Source: GCA-2746795 sp964643965 (GTDB taxonomy: Bacteria > Chloroflexota > Anaerolineae > Promineifilales > Promineifilaceae). Taken from it: DNA of 28,783 nt. Each line of letters begins with the position of its first letter. Within the stretch, counting starts at the first letter, position 1. A program made the translations under genes and the position numbers. Under the pieces are notes generated by a model. That model saw only the letters and a program-made list of their open reading frames with translations, was not told the origin of the DNA and searched no databases. This document shows, piece by piece, positions 22,524 through 28,783 of the stretch. The stretch covers positions 1-28,783 of the forward strand of contig CAZXVH010000069.1 of assembly GCA_964643965.1 (NCBI GenBank). Reading direction: 5' to 3'.

Positions 22524-24365
22524 TTAAGCATGTCCCGCCACACGCCACAAGGTGAAGCTTTCCGGGCCAAAACCTCTCAGTTCACTTTGAAACGAGTTAA
22601 CGCTGAGTGTGTGGGCCTGCTCATGCAGAAAACGGGCCACTTCCGGGTCGTCATAGACGGCCTGCGAGAGGATGACATCGCCACCGGCCGACAATTTTTC
22701 CAGGCGAGAGGCCACATTGATGGTGGAACCAAAGTAGTCGAAGCGCTCATTGAGGCTGACGCCGATACAAGGGCCATGATGCAGCGCTGCTTTTAAGCGT
22801 AACGGCCGTTGTCCGGCCGGCGGCTCGCTTAACTTGTTTTGAGCCGACAGGATGGCCTGCAAGCCCACCGCCGGGTCGCGGAACACCGCCATCACCGCAT
22901 CGCCGATTGTTTTGACCACCGCCCCGCCGACCGCCGCAATCTCCGCTTGCAGCACATCAAAGTGATCCATCACCAGGCCAAAGGCAGGCGCATCGCCGAT
23001 GTCGCGGTACATCTGGGTAGAGCCAACCAAATCGGTAAACAGAATCGTCAGGCTGCCCACCACAATCTGGTCGCCTGGGCGCAGCGCTTCCTCAGCAAAC
23101 AGATCACGGAACTGCTGCATGACGGTCACTTCGGCCGCCACCACCGCATCGTCTGCCCAATCTAGCTTCTCCAGGATGAATAACTGCTCTTCATCGGTCA
23201 GGTTTTCCAGGAGCAGGGTCGGCTCGGCGGCGATGGGATAGGTTTCCTGGGACCAACCGGTTGGCTGCGCGACCAACCGGGTTTCCGCCGCCCCGTTTTC
23301 AGTGATTTGCAATAACTGCTCGCCGGGTAAACGCATGGTCCGCAGCCGATAACGGCCGTTTGCCAACCCTGGCCTCACCAGCCGCTTCATCCCAGGCGGT
23401 AAAAGCTGCTGCACGGCTATATGAGGCGCAGACGCCGGGCCAGACATGCAATATTCCTGGTGTTCACTCACCACACGGATAGCGGGATTAGGCCGAAACG
23501 TCAGCTCCACCGATTGCGAAAAATTGGCCGTATAATCGATCTGGCAGGTGTGGCAGTGGACTGTCTGGCCTACATCACCCAGGTGGGACACACTTTCACG
23601 GGCATTACGGCAGGCAGGGCATAATAAATCCCATTGGAAATCTAACAAGCCGGCCCGCGTCGCCAGCAGACAAAGGGTGAGCACCTCTTTTCGAGGCACT
23701 TGCCAATGATCCGCCAGGGCATAGGGCCGGATGCGATCCAGGCTCATATCATCGGCTTCTTCCAGGACGGCCGTCAGCCGCGCCACCAAGCCATCCGCCA
23801 CGCCCTGTTCATGCAACGTTTGTTTGATAGCAGCCAACCGCTCTCGACCGCCTGGGGCAAATTGAATACCGCGCCCTGGCGCGTCCACATTGGCTAACCC
23901 GGCTTGCACCATCTCATCATACCGTTGAAACACGCGACCAAAGTCCCGGCGGGAGAGGAAGCCAATCTGCACCGGTATCGCCAGATGCCCGAGCAGACCA
24001 GATGGTTTGGCCCACACTTCATAGGTGAGGCGGGAGCCGCCCTTTGCGGTGGGCTGGAGTTGGGCCGCCACCCGCAGTTGGGCGATGGGACGCAGCGGCC
24101 CCGGCTGGTAGTGGCGCACCACGCCAAAGTGGTAAGGCGCTACCCATTCAAATGGCTCTTCATCCCATTCCAGGGCCACGCCATAGATCCGGAACCGCAG
24201 CCGGTGACGGCCGTTTTCCAATTCACTTTCTGCTGTTTTGTCTTCTTCGTATGGGGGCAGGCCGGTATCATAATCAAAGCGGTTGGTATTTGCCGCCAGC
24301 GGCCACAGTTGATCTGGCGTGGATTTGAAATCCCACTGCCAACAGTAATAGTATTCTTTGCTCAT
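22524..24365 (-). CDS. Class III adenylate cyclase with SRPBCC and zinc-ribbon N-terminal domains
   Basis: The C-terminal cyclase homology domain (about 437-610) is complete. Metal-binding Asp445 lies in LFTDLVGST and Asp489 in TIGDAVMAVF. Lys485 and Asp543 (FDYFGSTIN) are the pair that selects ATP, and Asn550 and Arg554 (NVASRLE) are the transition-state residues. Homodimeric activity forming cAMP is therefore expected. The N-terminus (about 5-155) resembles an SRPBCC/START ligand-binding fold. The middle (about 165-330) resembles the DUF5939 region seen in such cyclases, with a zinc ribbon CPAC (249-252) and CHTC (271-274). No transmembrane segment is present. A hydrophobic ligand of the SRPBCC domain may control cAMP output; that is inference. 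The start lies 9 bp after a 32-codon ORF. Confidence 0.88.
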   Translation of the reverse strand: MSKEYYYCWQWDFKSTPDQLWPLAANTNRFDYDTGLPPYEEDKTAESELENGRHRLRFRIYGVALEWDEEPFEWVAPYHFGVVRHYQPGPLRPIAQLRVAAQLQPTAKGGSRLTYEVWAKPSGLLGHLAIPVQIGFLSRRDFGRVFQRYDEMVQAGLANVDAPGRGIQFAPGGRERLAAIKQTLHEQGVADGLVARLTAVLEEADDMSLDRIRPYALADHWQVPRKEVLTLCLLATRAGLLDFQWDLLCPACRNARESVSHLGDVGQTVHCHTCQIDYTANFSQSVELTFRPNPAIRVVSEHQEYCMSGPASAPHIAVQQLLPPGMKRLVRPGLANGRYRLRTMRLPGEQLLQITENGAAETRLVAQPTGWSQETYPIAAEPTLLLENLTDEEQLFILEKLDWADDAVVAAEVTVMQQFRDLFAEEALRPGDQIVVGSLTILFTDLVGSTQMYRDIGDAPAFGLVMDHFDVLQAEIAAVGGAVVKTIGDAVMAVFRDPAVGLQAILSAQNKLSEPPAGQRPLRLKAALHHGPCIGVSLNERFDYFGSTINVASRLEKLSAGGDVILSQAVYDDPEVARFLHEQAHTLSVNSFQSELRGFGPESFTLWRVAGHA

Positions 24366-24374
24366 GGGTTTTAT

Positions 24375-24473
24375 TCATTGGCTGAAAGGCCGGCGCTCTT
24401 GCATTCGTTTATCAACCGTCAGTTCCACCGCCAGATAGCCGGGGCCAAGGCGGCCGTTACTGAGAACAGCCAT
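24375..24473 (-). CDS. Possible 32-residue small protein
   Basis: An ATG at 24473 preceded by GAGAGG at 5-6 nt spacing opens a 32-codon frame ending in TGA. It fits exactly between the sugar dehydrogenase stop, 9 bp upstream, and the cyclase ATG, 9 bp downstream. The product contains NGRLGPGYLAVELTVDKRM and is basic at the C-terminus, with no transmembrane segment. The good ribosome site and tight spacing favour translation, perhaps as a coupling leader for the cyclase. It has no recognised family and could be chance. Confidence 0.4.
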   Translation of the reverse strand: MAVLSNGRLGPGYLAVELTVDKRMQERRPFSQ

Positions 24474-24482
24474 CGTATCCTC

Positions 24483-25976
24483 TCACTCCACCGGCACAAT
24501 CTTATATACCTTGCCGCTCGTGCCCACCGGATTATAGACATCCGCCGTCAGCAGATAAAGTTCGTTTTCGCCGTCTTCACCAAAAGAGAGGGTGTAAAAA
24601 GCAGGCGCATCCCCACCGTCGGCCAGACTCAAGGGGACGGGCACAAACTCCCACAAGGCGTCGGTAGATTGGCGCGTATCGGCGTAATAAACCTTGCGCC
24701 CTTCCCGTTCAACATTGGCAATCCAATCCAGGAAGAGGTAACGGCCGTTTAACTCCGGAATCGCCGCCCCTCGATAAACATACCCCCCTAAAATGGAACG
24801 ACCAATCTCCCGACCATATTCCAGCACTGGCTCTAAAAATGGGGCGCCATCCTGGCCTTCGCGGGCACAGTCGGCTAAAGGCTGCGTCACGCCAGCCACG
24901 TTGAAACAAGTGGTTCCTTCACGTACCGGCCAGCCATAATTGCCGCCGCTGACCACCAAATCCACCTCTTCCATGAAATCCTGGCCCACATCGGCCACGT
25001 ATAGACCATGCTCACCACCGGCGTCAAAGGAAAAGCGGAACGGGTTGCGGAAGCCATAGGCGTAAATCTCCGGCAGCCCGTCCTGGCCCACAAACGGGTT
25101 ATCGGCGGGGATGGAGTAAGGGGCGGCGCTGTCCACATCAATACGCACAATGCTGCCCAGCAGATTGCCGCGATCCTGCCCATTGCCCTGCGGCGGGTGG
25201 CCGATGCCCACATCCGCCCAATTGCCGCCATCGCCCACGCCCAGATAAAGATACCCATCGGGGCCAAAAGCGATCTGGCCGCCATTATGGTTGGTCTGCG
25301 GCTGGTCGATTTGCAGGATAATACGCTCCGACTCAAGATCGGCGCGGTTGGGGTCATCGGCCGAGATGGTGAACTCGGAGAGGTGGGCGGTGTGGTCCCA
25401 GTTACCGGGCGCGCCAGGGCGCAGGGGAGCGGAATAGTAGAGGTAGAAACGGCCGTTTTCGCCAAAGTTCGGATGCAAAGCCACGCCTAACAAACCTCGT
25501 TCGTCATAATCTTTATTGATCTCCACCATCTTGGAACGCAAATCCAGCAGCGGCGCCGGCAGTCGGCTGCCGGCCGCATCCAGCACGTAAACCACGCCAA
25601 TTTGATCCAAGATAAACAGACGGCCCGTGCCATCAGTTGGCGCAGCCAGGGCCACCGGCGAGACGAAGCCATCGGCCACCAACTGCAAGGCGGCTTTCAC
25701 CTCTCGCGGCAGCGGCGTGGGGATGGGGGTGGCGGTGGGAACGGCCGTTGCTGTGGGCGGCGGCGCGTCGGTGGGCAGCGGCGTCGGTTCCGGGGCGTCG
25801 GTGGGCGGGAGGGTGGGAACGGCCGTGTTCACCGGCGCCGGCACATGGGTCAACGTTGGTTCTGGCGAGGCGTCATCTAACTCGGCCGGCGTCTTTGCGC
25901 CCGCCTGACACGCCGCCAGGATGAATACAACAACAAGCAGGTAAACAAATGAGGTGAGTCGGTTTCGTGTGTTCAT
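24483..25976 (-). CDS. Lipoprotein PQQ-dependent glucose/sorbosone dehydrogenase-like protein
   Basis: A signal peptide with lipobox LAAC places the lipidated Cys at residue 23. A Pro/Thr-rich linker of about 65 residues follows (24-90). The beta-propeller (about 95-495) matches soluble PQQ sugar dehydrogenases, with DERGLLGVALHPNF (His168 as likely general base), TNHNGGQIAFGPDGYLYLGVGDGG (His230) and GFRNPFRFSFD. These enzymes oxidise sugars or related alcohols outside the membrane using PQQ and Ca2+. No PQQ biosynthesis gene is in the window. Three motif copies (AACGGCCGTT) fall in this gene. It heads the minus-strand group with the small ORF and cyclase, and is divergent from the gene at 26192. 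Confidence 0.88.
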   Translation of the reverse strand: MNTRNRLTSFVYLLVVVFILAACQAGAKTPAELDDASPEPTLTHVPAPVNTAVPTLPPTDAPEPTPLPTDAPPPTATAVPTATPIPTPLPREVKAALQLVADGFVSPVALAAPTDGTGRLFILDQIGVVYVLDAAGSRLPAPLLDLRSKMVEINKDYDERGLLGVALHPNFGENGRFYLYYSAPLRPGAPGNWDHTAHLSEFTISADDPNRADLESERIILQIDQPQTNHNGGQIAFGPDGYLYLGVGDGGNWADVGIGHPPQGNGQDRGNLLGSIVRIDVDSAAPYSIPADNPFVGQDGLPEIYAYGFRNPFRFSFDAGGEHGLYVADVGQDFMEEVDLVVSGGNYGWPVREGTTCFNVAGVTQPLADCAREGQDGAPFLEPVLEYGREIGRSILGGYVYRGAAIPELNGRYLFLDWIANVEREGRKVYYADTRQSTDALWEFVPVPLSLADGGDAPAFYTLSFGEDGENELYLLTADVYNPVGTSGKVYKIVPVE

Positions 25977-26191
25977 ACCTACAATTTAAACCCGGTTTTG
26001 TTTTTTGCGCCACCTTTGGCGGCGCATCTCGGTCTGACTAAAGTGGGCGATCTTCACTGCGATGCCGTTGAAATCAGCCAGGATCGCCGCGAGAAAATGA
26101 ACTGATCTAAATCTGACTGCAATAATTCCGTTAATTCGGATAAAATACAATTCAACCTTCATCCTTCATCATTCGCCTTTAGGAGGCTTTC
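25977..26191. other. Divergent intergenic region
   Basis: This 215-bp spacer lies between the dehydrogenase (-) and the zinc-ribbon gene (+). It contains an inverted repeat TGCGCC/GGCGCA at about 26007-26027 with no T tract on its 3' side in either direction, so it is not a terminator. A -10-like TAAAAT lies at 26141-26146 with no convincing -35. A strong ribosome site AGGAGG at 26181-26186 serves the ATG at 26192. Confidence 0.5.
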
Positions 26192-27271
26192 ATGGCAAAA
26201 AAAACAGTTGGTTATACCGAACTCGAATGGACCTGCCCCTTTTGTGGCGCCCGCAACCCTGGCACGGCCGAAAAATGCAGCGGCTGTAATGCGCCTCAAC
26301 CGGCAGATGTAACCTTTGAGCAGGCGGCGCAAGACAAACTCATCACCGACGAAGAGAAAATTGCCCGCGCTAAAGCTGGCCCAGACATCCACTGCCCTTT
26401 TTGCGGCGCTCGCAATCCGGCCGGCGCCAGCCAATGCGCAGAATGCCTGGCTGACCTGACCGACGCGGAAAAACGAGAAGCGGGGCAAATCCTCGGCGCC
26501 CATCGGGATAAAGCCGCGCCCGATGTAGCCTGTCCCTCTTGCGGCCATATGAATCCGGCCGCCGCCATGCGCTGTGAAACCTGTGACGCCAGCCTGGCGG
26601 AAACCCGCCAAACAGCGCCGCCTCCGCCAGCGCCCCCCGCCAAATCCGGCAGCAAAACCCCCCTCATCATCATCGGCGCTGTCATCCTGGCCCTCATTCT
26701 CTCCTGTGGCGTGTTCGCCGTCCTCTCCAACCGCACAGAAGACGTAATCGGCCAGGTAACAGCGGTAGAGTGGGTACGCACAATTGATATAGAGGCGCTG
26801 GTTCCGGTAGAACGGGAAGCCTGGCGCGATGAAGTACCCACCGGCGCTGTGTTAGGCTCCTGTGAACAACAAGTCCACCATACCGAGTCCGAACCAGTTC
26901 CGGGCAGCACCGAAGTATGCGGCGAACCTTACACCGTTGATACCGGAACCGGTGTAGGCGAAGTGGTACAAGATTGCGAATACCAGGTTTATGCAGATTA
27001 CTGCGAATATGTCATTGATGAATGGCAGGTCGTCGATACCCTGCGCAGCGAAGGCCAAAATTTCAACGTCAGTTGGCCCACGCTGCAATTAACCTCTGCC
27101 CAACGCGAAGGCAGCCGCGCCACTGATTACATCATCACCTTCCGCACCGATGGCGAAAGCTACACCTATGAGACCGAGGACGAAGCGGAATTCAACGCCG
27201 CGGAAATAGGTAGTACCTGGATATTGAAGGTAAACACTTTCGGAACTGTTACTGATATTGAGCGAGAATAA
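26192..27271 (+). CDS. Membrane-anchored protein with three zinc ribbons
   Basis: Three CxxC-x10-CxxC zinc ribbons are evident at residues 15-32, 68-85 and 114-131. The first two share CPFCGARNP; the third reads CPSCGHMNP. A Pro-rich stretch (142-150) leads to one transmembrane helix (157-178), so the ribbons are cytoplasmic and the ~180-residue C-terminal domain is probably outside. That domain has five or more cysteines that could form disulfides, and no family that I recognise. Such architectures occur in proteins linked to envelope or stress functions, but no role can be assigned. The start has an ideal AGGAGG. The decarboxylase starts 14 bp downstream, so the two are likely cotranscribed. 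Confidence 0.8.
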   Translation: MAKKTVGYTELEWTCPFCGARNPGTAEKCSGCNAPQPADVTFEQAAQDKLITDEEKIARAKAGPDIHCPFCGARNPAGASQCAECLADLTDAEKREAGQILGAHRDKAAPDVACPSCGHMNPAAAMRCETCDASLAETRQTAPPPPAPPAKSGSKTPLIIIGAVILALILSCGVFAVLSNRTEDVIGQVTAVEWVRTIDIEALVPVEREAWRDEVPTGAVLGSCEQQVHHTESEPVPGSTEVCGEPYTVDTGTGVGEVVQDCEYQVYADYCEYVIDEWQVVDTLRSEGQNFNVSWPTLQLTSAQREGSRATDYIITFRTDGESYTYETEDEAEFNAAEIGSTWILKVNTFGTVTDIERE

Positions 27272-27285
27272 AACGGGACCACATC

Positions 27286-28740
27286 ATGGCAAACAACGAA
27301 CTTGGTGACCTTCCTCCTGACGAGTTTCGGCGCATCGGCCATGAACTGATTGATTGGATCGCCGACTATTTAGAAAACAGTGAGCAATATCCGGTACTTT
27401 CCCGCAGTCAGCCAGGAGAGATTAAAGCGCAGCTGCCTGCCAGTCCGCCCGTCGAACCAGAATCCCTGGACAGGATGATGGCTGATTTTCAGGCCATCAT
27501 TCTACCCGGCATCACCCATTGGAATCATCCCCATTTTTACGCCTATTTCAGCAACACCGGCTCTGCGCCCGGCATCCTGGCAGAAATGCTCATTGCCGCC
27601 TTGAACGTAAACGGCATGTTGTGGCGCACCTCGCCGGCCGCTACCGAGCTAGAAGAGGTGACGCTGGATTGGCTGCGTCAACTGCTGGGTCTGGGCGAGG
27701 GCTGGGAGGGGGTGATCATGGATGGGGCGTCGATGTCCAGCCTGACAGCCATTGCCGCAGCGCGGGAAGCCATTGAAGGGCTGGATGTACGCACGAAGGG
27801 GATGGCCCGCGCCGATGTGCCCCCGCTGCGCCTCTACATCTCTGAGCAAACCCACTCCTCGCTGGAAAAGGGGGCGATGGTGCTGGGCATTGGGCAGGAG
27901 AATGTGGTGAAGATCCCCGTTGATGCTCAGAATGGCATGGATGTGGCGGCTTTGGCAACGGCCGTTTCACGCGATATAGCTGAGGGGAAACGGCCGTTTT
28001 TCGTCTGCGCCACCGTGGGAACCACCTCGGCTACCGGGGTGGATCCCGTGCCCGCCATCGCCGATATTGCCCGGCAGTACGGCTTGTGGCTGCATGTCGA
28101 TGGCGCCTATGGCGGCATGGCGGCCATCGTGCCGGAGAAACAACATTTGCTCACCGGGGTAGACCGCGCCGATTCCCTGATCGTCAACCCGCATAAATGG
28201 CTCTTCACGCCCCTGGATTTGAGCGCCTTCTACACCCGCCGCCCCGAGGTGCTGAAACGCGCCTTCAGCCTGCTGCCAGAATACCTGCGCAGCGCCGAAA
28301 CCGACGCCAACGCTGTGCGAGATTATATGGACTACGGGGTGCAGCTCGGCCGGCGCTTCCGGGCACTTAAACTGTGGTTTGTGCTGCGGGCGTATGGGCA
28401 AGCCGGCTTGATCGCGCGTCTGCGAGAGCATATGCGGCTGGCGGCGCTGTTCGGCTCCTGGGTAGACGCCTCGCCTGATTTCGAGCGTATGGCCCCCATC
28501 GTCTTCAGCACCGTCTGCTTCCGCGCCCATCCGCAAGGCTTAGACGACGAGGAAACGCTCAACAAATACAACGAAGATTTAATGAATGCCGTCAACGAGA
28601 CCGGGCAGATTTTTATTTCCCATACCAAACTGCAAGGTCGCTACACCCTGCGCCTGGCCATCGGCAACATCCGCACTCAGGAAAAACATATCAAACAAGC
28701 CTGGACGCTCCTGCAAGAGGTTAGTCGAGTAGTCGAGTAG
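27286..28740 (+). CDS. PLP-dependent group II decarboxylase (aromatic-amino-acid type)
   Basis: This 484-residue protein matches group II PLP decarboxylases throughout. The N-terminal segment LIDWIADYLENSEQYPVLS and ITHWNHPHFYAYFSNTGSAPGILAEML are typical of aromatic-L-amino-acid decarboxylases. Asp272 in HVDGAYGG binds the pyridine nitrogen and Lys304 in NPHKW forms the Schiff base. The enzyme would release CO2 from an amino acid to make an amine. Tryptophan, tyrosine, phenylalanine or another substrate cannot be decided from sequence alone. The last few codons (SRVVE and stop) are formed by the 8-bp tandem repeat at 28723 onward, so the native C-terminus may have been altered. Two exact AACGGCCGTT copies lie 32 bp apart inside it (27957 and 27989). 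Confidence 0.9.
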   Translation: MANNELGDLPPDEFRRIGHELIDWIADYLENSEQYPVLSRSQPGEIKAQLPASPPVEPESLDRMMADFQAIILPGITHWNHPHFYAYFSNTGSAPGILAEMLIAALNVNGMLWRTSPAATELEEVTLDWLRQLLGLGEGWEGVIMDGASMSSLTAIAAAREAIEGLDVRTKGMARADVPPLRLYISEQTHSSLEKGAMVLGIGQENVVKIPVDAQNGMDVAALATAVSRDIAEGKRPFFVCATVGTTSATGVDPVPAIADIARQYGLWLHVDGAYGGMAAIVPEKQHLLTGVDRADSLIVNPHKWLFTPLDLSAFYTRRPEVLKRAFSLLPEYLRSAETDANAVRDYMDYGVQLGRRFRALKLWFVLRAYGQAGLIARLREHMRLAALFGSWVDASPDFERMAPIVFSTVCFRAHPQGLDDEETLNKYNEDLMNAVNETGQIFISHTKLQGRYTLRLAIGNIRTQEKHIKQAWTLLQEVSRVVE

Positions 28741-28783
28741 TCGAGTAGTCGAGTAGTCGAGTAGTCGAGTAGTCGAGTAGTCG
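28723..28783. repeat. 8-bp tandem repeat (AGTCGAGT)n, cut by window end
   Basis: About 7.6 uninterrupted copies of AGTCGAGT run to the last base. The repeat begins inside the decarboxylase gene and supplies its stop codon (28738-28740). Its true length is unknown. Confidence 0.9.

Noticed and set aside
22272..22796. 174-codon plus-strand ORF across the SEC-C/cyclase junction
   Set aside because: It is antisense to both genes and covers the conserved cyclase metal-binding region; a shadow frame.
23904..24752. 282-codon plus-strand ORF opposite the cyclase and dehydrogenase
   Set aside because: It crosses two well-supported minus-strand genes and their junction, and its translation is rich in His, Arg and Gly with no domain.
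26007..26027. TGCGCC/GGCGCA inverted repeat as a terminator
   Set aside because: The only T run precedes it on the plus strand and it is followed by an A run on the minus strand; it also lies upstream of both divergent genes.
4038..27998. AACGGCCGTT copies as a CRISPR or integron-type array
   Set aside because: Spacing is irregular (32 bp to about 3 kb), the unit is only 10 bp and nearly all copies lie inside genes.
28723..28783. Tandem repeat as a phase-variation switch of the decarboxylase
   Set aside because: The stop codon occurs in the third unit whatever the copy number, so slippage would not change the reading frame of the enzyme core.

Overview
The window looks like a piece of a bacterial chromosome, most likely from Chloroflexota (Anaerolineae-type). 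This is inference. It rests on the gene order hrcA-grpE-dnaK-dnaJ-prmA under a perfect CIRCE operator, a four-domain ribosomal protein S1, long soluble multi-GAF histidine kinases, and mixed ATG/GTG/TTG starts at moderate GC. No phage, insertion sequence, CRISPR array, rRNA or tRNA was found.

Layout. (1) Bases 1-10754 are all on the plus strand. They hold a small Ras-like GTPase, an alpha/beta hydrolase overlapping a V4R-domain protein, a left-handed beta-helix protein, and a homologue of cyanobacterial long-chain acyl-ACP reductase. A closely packed signalling set follows: a response regulator with a degenerate GGDEF domain, a 1189-residue PAS/GAF histidine kinase, a CheY-like regulator, and a second alpha/beta hydrolase whose nucleophile serine is replaced by glycine. 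(2) Bases 10755-13310 hold a promoter, a short dyad and one large protein fusing an M23 peptidase, four SH3-like repeats and a TIM-barrel glycosidase-like domain. (3) Bases 13311-15241 hold a consensus sigma-70 promoter driving an apparently non-coding RNA that ends in a strong intrinsic terminator. Then come rpsA and infA and a perfect 24-bp palindromic terminator. (4) On the minus strand, 21383 down to 15260 is the heat-shock operon hrcA-grpE-dnaK-dnaJ-prmA with promoter, CIRCE, a possible leader attenuator, a hairpin before dnaK and a structured dnaK-dnaJ spacer. (5) On the minus strand, 25976 down to 21469 holds a lipoprotein sugar dehydrogenase, a 32-codon ORF, a class III nucleotidyl cyclase with SRPBCC and zinc-ribbon domains, and a SEC-C protein. 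(6) On the plus strand, 26192-28740 holds a zinc-ribbon membrane protein and a PLP-dependent group II decarboxylase, whose 3' end runs into an 8-bp tandem repeat cut by the window edge.

The 10-bp palindrome AACGGCCGTT occurs 20 times by my reading, in all reading frames and also inside a terminator. About 0.03 copies would be expected at equal base frequencies, so it behaves like the HIP1 class of highly iterated palindromes. The first 10.7 kb reads as a candidate undescribed module that couples acyl-ACP or aldehyde chemistry to two-component signalling. Its function is inferred from families and position only.
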